Origin: Bacteroides helcogenes P 36-108
GTDB lineage: Bacteria > Bacteroidota > Bacteroidia > Bacteroidales > Bacteroidaceae
Assembly: GCF_000186225.1 (NCBI RefSeq)
Contig: NC_014933.1
Span: 868,001-932,000, forward strand
Direction of reading: 5' to 3'
DNA: 64,000 nucleotides
The translations under genes were made by a program, and so were the position numbers. The notes beneath the pieces were generated by a model. The model saw only the letters and a program-made list of their open reading frames with translations, was not told the DNA's origin and did not search any database. This document shows positions 43,981 to 53,289 of the stretch, piece after piece; positions within the stretch are counted from its first letter, which is position 1, and each line of letters begins with the position of its first letter.

Positions 43981-44610
43981 ATGATAAAAAACATACTGTT
44001 TGACATGGGCGGAGTGGTGTTCCGTCAGAACTCGGAAGAAGCCTACCGGCGTTTTCGCCAAATGGGAATAGATACCGACTGCTACATGGGCAACTACGGG
44101 CAGAAGGACTTCTTTCTGGACGTGGAAACCGGGGCAATCTCTGCTACAGAATTCTGCCGGAAGATGGCGAAAGCCACGGGCAGAAAAGAAATAAGCTGGG
44201 AAGAAGCCCGGCACTGCTGGTTGGGATTTATCCGCGATGTGCCTGTGGAACGCCTGCACTGCCTGTTGGAACTAAAGAAGGACTACCACATCTGCCTGCT
44301 AAGTAACACCAATCCTTTCATCATGGACTTTACCCGTAGCAACCAATTCAGCACCGATGGCAAGCCCATCACCGAGTACTTCCATACCTTGTTTTGCAGC
44401 TACGAAATGAAGGCCTACAAGCCCAACGCAGACATCTTCCTGAAAGCACTGGAGGCAGATCGTATGAAGGCAGAAGAAACCCTCTTTTTGGACGACAGTC
44501 TGAAGAATATCAATGCCGCCAAAGCTCTGGGCATACAGGGGCTACACGTGGCGCCCGATGAAGACTGGACCGGCATTCTGGAAGAGCGCCTGCAGCAGAA
44601 CCACCTATAA
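43981..44610 (+). CDS. HAD-superfamily phosphatase (subfamily IA)
   Basis: 209 residues from the ATG at 43981 (MIKNILFDMGGVVF is the natural start; 18 upstream codons lie within the leader). HAD motif I is D-M-G-G-V (nucleophile Asp8), motif II LLSNTN (about 104-109), motif III a Lys in A-Y-K-P-N-A-D-I-F (about 144), motif IV LFLDDSLKN (about 164-172). The sequence resembles the YihX/glucose-1-phosphate phosphatase branch. The substrate is uncertain. It is probably co-transcribed with lgt 57 nt downstream. Confidence 0.88.
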   Translation: MIKNILFDMGGVVFRQNSEEAYRRFRQMGIDTDCYMGNYGQKDFFLDVETGAISATEFCRKMAKATGRKEISWEEARHCWLGFIRDVPVERLHCLLELKKDYHICLLSNTNPFIMDFTRSNQFSTDGKPITEYFHTLFCSYEMKAYKPNADIFLKALEADRMKAEETLFLDDSLKNINAAKALGIQGLHVAPDEDWTGILEERLQQNHL

Positions 44611-44667
44611 AACTCTTAACCTCAAGAAAATCATAAATCCATCCAGAAACTTAATATCTCAACAATT

Positions 44668-45567
44668 ATGCTATCACTACTCACCATCAACTGGAGTCCG
44701 GACCCCGAACTGTTCAAGCTATTCGGATTCTCCATTCGCTATTATGCCCTACTGTGGATTGTAGGCCTTGCCCTTGCCTACTTCATCGTGCAACGCCAAT
44801 ACCGTGACAAGAAAATAGGTGACGACAAGTTCGAGCCGCTTTTCTTCTACTGTTTTTTCGGTATATTGATAGGGGCACGGCTGGGGCACTGCATTTTCTA
44901 CGACTGGGCATACTATCAGAATCACTTTGTGGAAATGATACTCCCCATCAAACTCTTGCCCGACGGAAACTGGAAAATGACCGGATATACCGGCCTCGCC
45001 AGCCACGGCGGCACACTTGGCCTGATTATAGCCCTTTGGCTCTACTGCCGCAAGACGAAGATGCACTACATGGACGTGCTGGACATGATAGCCGTAGCCA
45101 CCCCCATCACCGCCTGTTGCATACGACTGGCCAACCTGATGAACTCCGAAATCATCGGCATGCCCACCAACGTGCCCTGGGCTTTCGTCTTCGAGCGCGT
45201 GGACATGCTGCCCCGCCATCCGGCACAACTTTACGAGGCAATCGCCTATTTCACCTTTTTCCTCGGAATGATGTACCTCTACAAGCGAGGATTGAGAAAA
45301 CAAGAGACAAAACTGGCAACCGACTTCAGCACCACTAAAAGCAAGTCGTCCATCCAGCAGATAAATGCCTCGTCACCCTATCATCGCGGCTTCTTCTTCG
45401 GGCTCTGCCTGACAGAAATATTCATCTTCCGCTTCTTCATAGAATTCCTGAAAGAGAACCAAGTGAACTTTGAAGATGGCATGACGCTGAATATGGGGCA
45501 ATGGCTCAGCGTACCGTTCATTATCATCGGTGTGTATTTCATGTGCTTCTACGGAAAGAAGAAATAG
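44668..45567 (+). CDS. lgt: Prolipoprotein diacylglyceryl transferase
   Basis: 299 residues with about seven membrane segments. The family motifs are present: R-Y-Y-A-L-L-W near the N-terminus, [20 protein letters not shown] (catalytic His region), and the NLMNSEIIG signature followed by [10 protein letters not shown]. It transfers diacylglycerol from phosphatidylglycerol to the lipobox cysteine, the first step for every lipoprotein named in this window. It is an inner-membrane enzyme. A Ser/Lys-rich loop insert (about 215-235) is longer than usual. The LytTR gene follows after 12 nt. Confidence 0.95.
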   Translation: MLSLLTINWSPDPELFKLFGFSIRYYALLWIVGLALAYFIVQRQYRDKKIGDDKFEPLFFYCFFGILIGARLGHCIFYDWAYYQNHFVEMILPIKLLPDGNWKMTGYTGLASHGGTLGLIIALWLYCRKTKMHYMDVLDMIAVATPITACCIRLANLMNSEIIGMPTNVPWAFVFERVDMLPRHPAQLYEAIAYFTFFLGMMYLYKRGLRKQETKLATDFSTTKSKSSIQQINASSPYHRGFFFGLCLTEIFIFRFFIEFLKENQVNFEDGMTLNMGQWLSVPFIIIGVYFMCFYGKKK

Positions 45568-45579
45568 CCCAAATGCCTT

Positions 45580-46656
45580 ATGGAAACAGGAGACAGCTCT
45601 GACCGCGCACACAAGAAGCACGGCGACCTATTCTACATGCTCTATACCGGAGTGGCTTGTGCCATTATCATGGCGCTGCTGCAACCCTTCGGGATAGACC
45701 GGGTGGAACACCACAAATACCCCATCATTCTGGGATATGCCGTACTGGCTGCCGTGGCCTATCAGCTTGCCAACCTACAGACCATCTACGTACTGCGTAT
45801 GCCGCGACGGGACGAATGGGATGTCAAGCGCAGCATTATCGTAGGGCTGCTCATCTGTCCCATCATGGGAGCTTTCATCTGTTGCTATTCCGCATGGGCA
45901 TACGCCGGAGACATCCGGCAAGGATGGTTCTACCCCGACGGGCGCTTCACGCTGAAAGCTTTCTGGATAAACAGCGGATACACACTCACCATCTCCTTCT
46001 TCCTCACCCTCTTCGGCTACTACATGGAGCGTAGCCGCCAACTCGCCATCCGCCTGCAGGAAGTCATAGAGCTGAACCGGATATTGGCACAAAAACAGTT
46101 GGCAGAGGAGAAAAGAGACACTCCGCAAGCACCGTCAGGGCTATCGCAAGGAAGTTCCTCTGATGCACCCCGCTCAACAGGAACAGCCCCATCTCCTGAT
46201 ACGTCCGGCATTACAACCGCCGCCAACTCGCCCGATACGTTCGGTGCAACAGAAGCCGCCGCATATTGCGATACCTCCGGCACGTCCGCCGGACATTCCG
46301 ATACCTCCGTCAGCCCCCTGCGCCTGGAGGGAAGCAGCCGGGAGACGGTGGAACTGCAATCGTCCGCCCAACTGCTCTTTGTGGAGTCCGACGGCAACTA
46401 TGCCCTCGTGCACTACCTGTCCGACGGGAAAGCGGTGCGCAAGGCCGTGCGCTGCACCCTGAAGCAAGTGGAAGAGCAGCTCAGCGGAAGGCAAGGCATC
46501 ATGCGCTGCCACCGCGCCTACATCGTAAACATTGCCCACGTGGAGCATGTGTCGGGCAACGGACAGGGCTACCGGCTGACACTGGATTCCATACAGGAAC
46601 AAGTGCCCGTATCACGCCAATATGCTGCTGCCGTCTATCAGAGCATTCGGATTTAA
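45580..46656 (+). CDS. Membrane-bound LytTR-family transcription regulator
   Basis: 358 residues. Four membrane segments (about 18-37, 47-70, 84-106, 127-148) are followed by a short coiled coil (about 150-175), an acidic, Ser/Thr/Ala-rich linker (about 178-245) with repeated P-D-T-S-G-like pieces, and a LytTR DNA-binding domain (about 262-355) with E-S-D-G-N-Y-A-L-V-H-Y, M-R-C-H-R-A-Y-I-V-N and VPVSRQYA. It lacks a receiver domain. Such one-component membrane LytTR proteins often sit next to outer-membrane genes they control, here the barrel gene downstream. The linker is probably fast-evolving. Repeat element B begins at its stop codon. Confidence 0.9.
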   Translation: METGDSSDRAHKKHGDLFYMLYTGVACAIIMALLQPFGIDRVEHHKYPIILGYAVLAAVAYQLANLQTIYVLRMPRRDEWDVKRSIIVGLLICPIMGAFICCYSAWAYAGDIRQGWFYPDGRFTLKAFWINSGYTLTISFFLTLFGYYMERSRQLAIRLQEVIELNRILAQKQLAEEKRDTPQAPSGLSQGSSSDAPRSTGTAPSPDTSGITTAANSPDTFGATEAAAYCDTSGTSAGHSDTSVSPLRLEGSSRETVELQSSAQLLFVESDGNYALVHYLSDGKAVRKAVRCTLKQVEEQLSGRQGIMRCHRAYIVNIAHVEHVSGNGQGYRLTLDSIQEQVPVSRQYAAAVYQSIRI

Positions 46657-46892
46657 CCGGCTTAATTCATAACAGAAGTTAAGGGAGTGAGGAGTTAAGG
46701 AGTTAAAGAAGTTAAGGAGTTAAGCCGATACTTTGCAATAGGAGTTAGAGGGAGTTAAAGGGAGTTACCGTTCGCTCCGCTCTCTCAGGGAGTTAAAGGC
46801 CGATAGTCTTGTAAACCATCTGCAAAGTATCGGCTTAACTCCTTAACTCCCTTTAACTCCTCACTCCCTTTAACTCCTCACTCCCTTATCTC
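46653..46892. repeat. GGAGTTA/CCGATAGT inverted-repeat element, copy B
   Basis: It opens with TTAACCGGCTTAATTCA, which resembles the left terminus of copy E, and includes the LytTR stop codon. An outer stem joins GCCGATACTTTGCA (46724-46737) with TGCAAAGTATCGGC (46821-46834), extended by GGAGTTA arms. A second core GCCGATAGT (46799-46807) is nested inside, so this copy looks composite. Confidence 0.88.
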
Positions 46893-46963
46893 CTGCCATC
46901 CATCCCTCCATTCGTCCCAAACCGCCACCAAGCATCACTTTCAGCCACCGTCTGTCCCACTTT

Positions 46964-46995
46964 TTTGTCCCTGCCGGGATTCCGTCATAGCTTTG
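46964..46995 (+). promoter_or_regulatory. Promoter of the outer-membrane barrel gene
   Basis: TTTG (46964-46967), 20 nt, TAGCTTTG (46988-46995): a good match to the -33/-7 consensus, 39 nt before the ATG. Confidence 0.75.
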
Positions 46996-47034
46996 CCCAC
47001 AGATTTCAAACGAAAAACTAACAAGCAAAGTGAT

Positions 47035-49140
47035 ATGAACAAAAGAATCGTACTTATCGTCCTCGCATTAGCAGCAGCCATTGCTGCCACCCACGCACAG
47101 AAAATAACAGAAACCTATCATTCGGACAGTCTGCTGATTGACGTAGAAACCAAAGAAGTCGTAGTGCAGGCCTCGCCCTGCATCCATCGCGGCGACCGCA
47201 GCATCTACTTCCCCACCGCACAACAGAAAGAAATGTCGTCCAACGCATTAGGATTGTTGGAGAAGATGCAGCTCAACGGACTGCAAGTGAACAGCCTCTT
47301 CAACACCGTAGAGGTATCGGGTGGCGGCACGCCCGTCTTCTGCATCAACGGGCGCCCCGTGGAACTGAAGGACATCCTGGCCCTGAAGCCCGACGAAGTG
47401 GCACGCGTGGAGCACAACGACAACCCCGGCGCACGCTTCAAGGATGCCGCCGTCGTCATCAACTACAAGCTGAAGCAGAGTCAGCAGGGAGGTGGATTCA
47501 TGACCGACCTGATGGAAGCCGTGAACACGGTATATGGCGTGAACAGCGCATCGGGCAAATACAACTACAAAGCATCGGAGTGGAGTGTGAACTACTACAT
47601 GCTGCATGCCGCCTTCAAGGAGTTCTACAACGAGAACCGCGAGGAATACCGCTTTGATGACAACCGCCACGTGCTGCAACAGGAAGAAGGCATCCCCGGC
47701 CGCCTGCACTACAACCATCACTGGATTACACTGAACTACAACTACCTGAAGACGGACAGCCGGATGCTGAACGTGGCCCTGCGCGGCAAGTACCTCAACA
47801 CGCCCAAGACCGAACTGGACAGCCGCCTCTACAACTCCGAACTCTCCGCCGACCCCCTGATGCTATTCGACCACAGCCGCGACCACTCCGCCACCACCGC
47901 CCTCGACCTCTACTATCAGCACAACCTGCCCCGGCAGCAGACGCTCATCCTCGACCTCACCGGCAGCTACACCGACACGGACAGTCGCCTGGACTATCTG
48001 ATAAGCCAGAAGGATGTCGCCTTGAGCCACCTCAGCAACAACGTGGACGGCCGGAAGTACGCCCTCATCGCCGAAGCCCTCTACGAGAAGCCCACCACCG
48101 CCACCGACAAGTGGAGCGTCGGTCTGAAGTACACCGCCGGCTACGCCAACAACCGCTACTTCGGCACTGGGAACACGGAGAACCGCCTGCACAACTCCGA
48201 ACTCTACCTCTACACCGAATGGAACCGCCGGACGGAGAAGTGGAACCTGTCCGCAGGCATGGGCGGCACTTATTTGCAAGCCAGCCAGCAAGGACAGTCC
48301 TACCACCGCCTGCTGCTGCGCCCCATTCTTCGCGTCGGATTCACCCCTTCGGACCGCTTCACCCTGCGCTACCGGGGCAGCGTGGAGAGCATAGCCCCCA
48401 CCCTGTCCGAGCTGAGCTGCGTGGAGCAACAACTGGACTACTACCAACTGCGCCGTGGCAACGCCCTGCTCACCCCCTCCACCGAATACCGCAACCGGCT
48501 GACTCTGGACTACCACCGCACCGACTGGAACACCGCCCTCAACCTGGGCTACGACTACCGCCACCACCCCATCATGGAACAAACACGACAAGAGCAGAAC
48601 CTCTTTGTACGCGAAATGGCCAACCAAGACAACTGGCAGAAGTGGAACGCCGAATACGAATTCCGCTACCAGTTGATGCACGGCATGATTACGCTGCGGG
48701 CCGCCGTGGGCATGGATTACTTCGACAGTCGCGCCGCCCACTACCACCACACGCACACCAACCTCTACGCCGTGGTCAACGCCCAAGCCGCCTACAAATG
48801 CGTGGCCCTCACCTTCAACCTGCGCACCCATCGCCCCACCCTCTACGGTGAAACGCTGACCCTGGGCGAAGACCTGCACGACATCGCCCTGACCTACTTC
48901 AAGAAGCGTTTCAGCCTGTGCCTTGCCATGAACAATCCTTTCATGAACAACTACCGCGTAGGCAGTGAGAACTGGAACCTCCGGGCCGGAAACACCAGTT
49001 ACCGCTACGTTAACGAGACTTCGCGTATGCTGTTGGTGAAGCTGACCTACGGCATGGACTTCGGCCGCAAACGCAAGGCAGCCGCCAAGCGCATACAGAA
49101 CGAAGATACGGACACAGGTATATTGAAAGGAAGCAAATGA
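47035..49140 (+). CDS. Outer-membrane beta-barrel (TonB-receptor-like) protein
   Basis: 701 residues from the ATG at 47035, which begins a clear signal peptide (cleavage near ATHAQ). Residues about 50-150 form a plug-like domain (L-L-E-K-M-Q-L-N-G-L-Q-V and INGRPVELKDILALKPDEVARVE), and the rest is a barrel rich in alternating aromatic strands. This matches the outer-membrane beta-barrel family (OMP_b-brl_3) without a SusD partner. No carboxypeptidase-like N-terminal domain is seen. Cargo is unknown; probably a transporter or export-linked barrel. Codon use is extremely GC-ending, which also creates a long false frame on the opposite strand. The adjacent LytTR gene is a likely regulator. Confidence 0.88.
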   Translation: MNKRIVLIVLALAAAIAATHAQKITETYHSDSLLIDVETKEVVVQASPCIHRGDRSIYFPTAQQKEMSSNALGLLEKMQLNGLQVNSLFNTVEVSGGGTPVFCINGRPVELKDILALKPDEVARVEHNDNPGARFKDAAVVINYKLKQSQQGGGFMTDLMEAVNTVYGVNSASGKYNYKASEWSVNYYMLHAAFKEFYNENREEYRFDDNRHVLQQEEGIPGRLHYNHHWITLNYNYLKTDSRMLNVALRGKYLNTPKTELDSRLYNSELSADPLMLFDHSRDHSATTALDLYYQHNLPRQQTLILDLTGSYTDTDSRLDYLISQKDVALSHLSNNVDGRKYALIAEALYEKPTTATDKWSVGLKYTAGYANNRYFGTGNTENRLHNSELYLYTEWNRRTEKWNLSAGMGGTYLQASQQGQSYHRLLLRPILRVGFTPSDRFTLRYRGSVESIAPTLSELSCVEQQLDYYQLRRGNALLTPSTEYRNRLTLDYHRTDWNTALNLGYDYRHHPIMEQTRQEQNLFVREMANQDNWQKWNAEYEFRYQLMHGMITLRAAVGMDYFDSRAAHYHHTHTNLYAVVNAQAAYKCVALTFNLRTHRPTLYGETLTLGEDLHDIALTYFKKRFSLCLAMNNPFMNNYRVGSENWNLRAGNTSYRYVNETSRMLLVKLTYGMDFGRKRKAAAKRIQNEDTDTGILKGSK

Positions 49141-49218
49141 TGCTGCGATACAGGCAGAGAGGAGAAAATGCCACGCAGCTTGTATGAATTTATACACAAG
49201 GAAAGACACGATTGCGAA

Positions 49219-49329
49219 TCGCTGATAATCAGCGGTTTCAAGCAAGGACGTTTCAGTCGTATGCTGAAAGCAATTCAGTCGTATAGTGAATGTGGTTCAG
49301 TATACGACTGAGCTACATTCACTATACGA
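49219..49329. repeat. Nested palindromes between barrel gene and mutS
   Basis: CGCTGATAATCAGCG (49219-49233) is a perfect palindrome. A perfect 15-bp inverted repeat, TCGTATAGTGAATGT (49279-49293) with ACATTCACTATACGA (49315-49329), follows. TTCAGTCGTAT occurs twice in direct orientation (49252 and 49274) and once inverted in the loop, so alternative stems are possible. It lies between two convergent genes. Confidence 0.8.
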
Positions 49330-49372
49330 GGCAAGTTAAGAAAGAACCCAATTGTAATAGCTTTTCAGATTG

Positions 49373-51991
49373 TTACTTCCCCTTCACGATTCTTTTGATG
49401 TCATTCAGCTTGTTCAACGCTTCAAGCGGAGTGAGGTTGTTTACATCCAGATTCAGTATCTCGTCGCGTATCTGGCAGAGCACCGGGTCGTCGAGCTGAA
49501 AGAAGCTGAGCTGCATGCCGCCTGCCGAAGAAGCTCCTTCGGTGATAGTCTTGCCACTGACCATACCCGTCTGGCGATTCTCCGCTTCAAGCTGATGCAG
49601 TATCTCGTCGGCACGCTTCACAATGCTTTTGGGCATACCGGCCAACTTCGCCACATGAATACCGAAGGAATGCTCACTACCTCCACGCTCCAATTTGCGG
49701 AGGAAGATGACCTTGTTATCGACTTCCTTCACCGACACGTTATAGTTTTTAATGCGCTTGAAGCTTTTCTCCATCTCATTGAGCTCGTGATAGTGCGTGG
49801 CAAAGAGTGTACGTGCCTTTGCCTTGGGATGTTCGTGAATATGCTCGACAATGGCCCAAGCGATGGAAATACCGTCATACGTGGAAGTGCCGCGTCCCAA
49901 TTCGTCAAAAAGCACCAGACTGCGTGGAGAAAGATTATTCAGAATGTCCGCGGCTTCATTCATTTCCACCATGAACGTTGACTCACCGACAGAAATATTA
50001 TCACTGGCTCCCACACGGGTGAAAATCTTATCCACCAATCCAATGTGGGCACTCTCTGCCGGTACAAAACTGCCGATCTGTGCCAGCAGAGTAATCAATG
50101 CCGTCTGGCGCAGCAAGGCGGACTTACCGGCCATATTTGGACCCGTGATGATGATGATCTGCTGTGTGGTGCTATCCAGCATCACGTCGTTGGCTATATA
50201 CTTCTCGCCTATCGGAAGTTGCTTTTCGATGACCGGATGGCGTCCCTGATGTATTTCCAGCACCTCATCATCGGAGATTACAGGACGGATATAATTATTC
50301 TCGCGTGCCGCCGTGGCAAAGGAAAGCAAGCAGTCCAAACGGGCTATCTGATTGGCGTCAATCTGTATGGCAGGGATAAACTCACTTAAAGCTTGCACAA
50401 GTTCGGTATAAAGCTGTGTCTCCAGTACCAGTATCTTATCTTCCGCACCAAGAATTTTTTCCTCATACTCTTTCAATTCCTGTGTGATATATCTCTCTGC
50501 ATTGACCAAAGTTTGCTTGCGAATCCATTCCTGAGGCACTTTTTCCTTATGCACATTGCGCACTTCGATATAATAACCGAAAACATTATTATAACCGATC
50601 TTCAGGCTGGGAATGCCTGTAAGCTCGCTCTCACGCTGCTGTACCTGCAAAAGATAATCCTTACCCGAATAAGCTATCCGGCGCAACTCGTCCAACTCAG
50701 CACTTACTCCGGATTTGATAACTCCGCCTTTGTTGATCAGCAACGGCGGGTCGTTGTCAATCTCTTTATCAATACGGTCACGAATGGATCGGCAGATGTT
50801 CAGTTGCTCACCGATATGATTCAGGCTGGCATTATCGGCCTGCACGCAAGCCTCCTTGATGGGTTCGATAGCTTGCAAAGCCACTTTCAAGGCCACCACC
50901 TCACGGGGAGAAACACGCCCTACCGCCACTTTGGAGATGATGCGCTCCAAATCACCTATCAGATGTAACTGTTCTTCAATAAGCTCCTTGAAATCAGGTT
51001 GACGGAAGAAATACTCTACCACATTCAAGCGTTCATTAATCGGCTGCACATCCTTCAACGGAAATACCAGCCAACGCTTCAACAAACGGGCTCCCATCGG
51101 ACTGATAGTCTTGTCGATAACATTCAGAAGACTACTTCCACCATCATTCATACTGCCCATCAATTCCAGGCTGCGTACCGTAAACTTATCCAGACGGACA
51201 TACTTATCTTCTTCAATGCGCGCCAGCGAAGTGATATGTCCTATCTGCGTGTGCTGTGTCATGATGAGATACTGCAGAATCGCACCTGAAGCAATGATAC
51301 CGTTCTTTAAGTGCTCCACACCGAAACCTTTGAGGTTCTTCACCTCGAAGTGTTTCAACAGCTTTTCACGGGCAGTAGTTTCTGTAAATACCCAGTCATC
51401 CAATTCAAAAGTAAAGAATTTATTTCCGAAGTTCCCTTCAAACATCAGACGCTTACCACGCTCAAAGAGCACTTCCTTGGGAGCAAAATTATTCAGTAGC
51501 TTGTCCACATAGTCAAAGGGACCTTCTGCAGTGAGGAATTCTCCCGTAGATATATCCAGAAAAGCCACCCCGCAAGTACCCTTACCAAAATGCACGGCGG
51601 CAAGGAAGTTATTCTCCCGGTAATTGAGCACATTATCATTGATGGATACACCCGGAGTTACTAATTCCGTAATACCACGCTTCACAAGTTTTTTTGTCAG
51701 TTTAGGGTCTTCCAACTGGTCACAAATGGCTACACGCTTGCCGGCACGTATCAACTTGGGCAGATAGGTATCAAGTGCATGATGCGGGAAACCGGCCATC
51801 TCCACGGTTTTTCCTTTACCGTTGGCACGCTTTGTCAGAGTAATGCCTAAGATTTCCGAAGCCACGATCGCATCGGTAGAATACGTTTCATAAAAGTCAC
51901 CACAACGAAACAGCATGACGGCATCAGGATGTTTTGCCTTCAAGTCAAGAAACTGCTTCATCATAGGGGTCAGGACAATATCTTCGTTCAT
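49373..51991 (-). CDS. mutS: DNA mismatch repair protein MutS
   Basis: 872 residues, full length. The N-terminal mismatch-recognition motif is intact (R-C-G-D-F-Y-E-T-Y, a Phe-x-Glu element near residues 33-35), and the start [12 protein letters not shown] is usual. The connector, lever and clamp domains follow. The ATPase has Walker [16 protein letters not shown] (about 612-626), Walker [17 protein letters not shown] and the S-T-H/A-T-H-Y-H-E-L switch. It recognises mismatches and calls MutL. It is a single-gene unit with a -7 box upstream. The membrane MutS-like protein at 37.6 kb is a distant paralogue. Confidence 0.97.
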   Translation of the reverse strand: MNEDIVLTPMMKQFLDLKAKHPDAVMLFRCGDFYETYSTDAIVASEILGITLTKRANGKGKTVEMAGFPHHALDTYLPKLIRAGKRVAICDQLEDPKLTKKLVKRGITELVTPGVSINDNVLNYRENNFLAAVHFGKGTCGVAFLDISTGEFLTAEGPFDYVDKLLNNFAPKEVLFERGKRLMFEGNFGNKFFTFELDDWVFTETTAREKLLKHFEVKNLKGFGVEHLKNGIIASGAILQYLIMTQHTQIGHITSLARIEEDKYVRLDKFTVRSLELMGSMNDGGSSLLNVIDKTISPMGARLLKRWLVFPLKDVQPINERLNVVEYFFRQPDFKELIEEQLHLIGDLERIISKVAVGRVSPREVVALKVALQAIEPIKEACVQADNASLNHIGEQLNICRSIRDRIDKEIDNDPPLLINKGGVIKSGVSAELDELRRIAYSGKDYLLQVQQRESELTGIPSLKIGYNNVFGYYIEVRNVHKEKVPQEWIRKQTLVNAERYITQELKEYEEKILGAEDKILVLETQLYTELVQALSEFIPAIQIDANQIARLDCLLSFATAARENNYIRPVISDDEVLEIHQGRHPVIEKQLPIGEKYIANDVMLDSTTQQIIIITGPNMAGKSALLRQTALITLLAQIGSFVPAESAHIGLVDKIFTRVGASDNISVGESTFMVEMNEAADILNNLSPRSLVLFDELGRGTSTYDGISIAWAIVEHIHEHPKAKARTLFATHYHELNEMEKSFKRIKNYNVSVKEVDNKVIFLRKLERGGSEHSFGIHVAKLAGMPKSIVKRADEILHQLEAENRQTGMVSGKTITEGASSAGGMQLSFFQLDDPVLCQIRDEILNLDVNNLTPLEALNKLNDIKRIVKGK

Positions 51992-52072
51992 AACAGATCT
52001 TTAATTTTTAAGTTTAAAAGCCAAGATGCCACAGACATATCAGGTCAAGATAACTCAGGAACTTAATTGAGA

Positions 52073-52080
52073 CAAAGATA
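52073..52080 (-). promoter_or_regulatory. -7 box (TATCTTTG) of mutS
   Basis: TATCTTTG on the minus strand, 81 nt before the mutS ATG. Confidence 0.55.
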
Positions 52081-52190
52081 ATTCTTTTTTAGAAAACAGA
52101 TGTGGAGAGCCTTTAAATACTTAGCAAGCCTTAACAAAGACGACAGTTTTACTAAAACATGTTATTAAACACGCTTTATTATTTGCTTTA

Positions 52191-52221
52191 TTTGGAAATT
52201 AGCGAAAAAGACGTACCTTTG
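52191..52221 (+). promoter_or_regulatory. Promoter of the small RNA gene
   Basis: TTTG (52191-52194), exactly 19 nt, TACCTTTG (52214-52221). It drives the plus strand, where no protein gene follows. Confidence 0.85.
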
Positions 52222-52227
52222 CACTGT

Positions 52228-52290
52228 GTTTTTCATAGTATTAGATTTAAGGTTAACAAAGGTTGGAGTACAGCGGTACTCCTTTTTTTT
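52228..52290 (+). ncRNA. Free-standing small RNA, about 63 nt
   Basis: A consensus promoter is followed about 45 nt later by a perfect terminator: GGAGTAC (52265-52271), loop AGCG, GTACTCC (52276-52282), and eight T residues. The 37-nt unpaired 5' part (GTGTTTTTCATAGTATTAGA and onward) could be a base-pairing region. The only genes nearby are both on the minus strand (mutS and the AraC regulator), so this is not a leader; it ends 22 nt before the 3' end of the AraC gene on the opposite strand. I recall similar strings in other Bacteroides intergenic regions but cannot confirm. Confidence 0.8.
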
Positions 52291-52311
52291 GCCCATACAC
52301 ACCACATTCCA

Positions 52312-53136
52312 TCAAGAAGAAACCGCATATTCACCCGGTGAAATGCCTTTCAACCGCTTGAACACCCTATTAAAATAAGGAACATTGTTGAAACCCACCT
52401 GATAACATATTTCAGAAACAGACATTTTCTTTAGCTTCAAAAGCCTACAAGCCATCTCTACCCGGTATTCATTGAGATAAGTGACAAAAGTCTTTCCGGT
52501 AACTTTTTTAAAGAACACACAGAACGAAGCCCGGTTCATTCCCACATGGCGTGCCACGTCGTCCAGTGTAATATCACGCTTAACATTGCAGACAACATAA
52601 ACTTGTATCTGGTTCAGACGGTTCTTCTCCTTGTCTATCTTCTGATGCCTCCCCACCACACTCTCCATTCCATTACCGGCAAGCAACAGGAGCAGGTTTA
52701 TCATCGGCGCAACGCGTCCGGAGTCGTCCAAGTCACGCATATTTTCAAGAATACCGGCAATGACTGCGGCTTTCCCCTTGCCGAATTTCACGGCGTCCGA
52801 TTTCTTTTTCAACTCCTCAATATGCCCGCACAATTCGGGAAAAACGGTGGCACAATTATCCAGAAAATCAGTTCCAAAGGTTACTGTGATATTGGCAATG
52901 CGTCCTCTTGTATCAGTGACATTATTGCCAAAACACCAGCAATGCGGAATTCCGGGCGGTATCAAGACCACTTCCCCACTCTGAAAAGGCTCCTTTGTAC
53001 CGCCTATCAGCCTCACACCGGAACCGACGAGGATATAAGACAATTCCCACGTGGACTGTTCGTGCTGCCCTATCTGCTCTTCAGGAGTCAAATGAACACT
53101 GTTGAAGAAAAAAGAATGTTTATCGGACTGAGACAT
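52312..53136 (-). CDS. AraC-family transcription regulator
   Basis: 274 residues. The N-terminal half is a cupin-type sensor (about 25-110: W-E-L-S-Y-I-L-V-G-S-G and the VVLIPPGIPHCW block). The C-terminal half (about 180-274) has two helix-turn-helix motifs: ITLDDVARHVGMNRASFCVFFKK and VSEICYQVGFNNVPYFNRVFKR. The ligand may be a small sugar or other metabolite. It is divergently arranged with the acyltransferase gene, with both promoters inside 150 bp, so that gene is a plausible target. Confidence 0.92.
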   Translation of the reverse strand: MSQSDKHSFFFNSVHLTPEEQIGQHEQSTWELSYILVGSGVRLIGGTKEPFQSGEVVLIPPGIPHCWCFGNNVTDTRGRIANITVTFGTDFLDNCATVFPELCGHIEELKKKSDAVKFGKGKAAVIAGILENMRDLDDSGRVAPMINLLLLLAGNGMESVVGRHQKIDKEKNRLNQIQVYVVCNVKRDITLDDVARHVGMNRASFCVFFKKVTGKTFVTYLNEYRVEMACRLLKLKKMSVSEICYQVGFNNVPYFNRVFKRLKGISPGEYAVSS

Positions 53137-53188
53137 TATACTATATTTCTATTTTGAATAAAATAATTCCTATCAAGAAGCAAATATG

Positions 53189-53252
53189 CAAATATAAGAC
53201 AATTCTAAGATACAATAATAGAAATGTGCCATGCAATTGCAGCATAACTTTG
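53189..53252. promoter_or_regulatory. Divergent -7 boxes, AraC gene and acyltransferase gene
   Basis: Minus: TATATTTG at 53196-53189, 53 nt before the AraC start. Plus: TAACTTTG at 53245-53252, 38 nt before the acyltransferase start. Confidence 0.65.
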
Positions 53253-53289
53253 TACACGAATCAAAACTGATAATATCAAACATATTTTA

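Noticed and set aside
47863..49245. 460-codon minus-strand frame opposite the barrel gene
   Set aside because: Product of strongly GC-ending codons on the plus strand; Val/Gly-rich without signal or motif, while the plus strand has signal peptide, plug and barrel.
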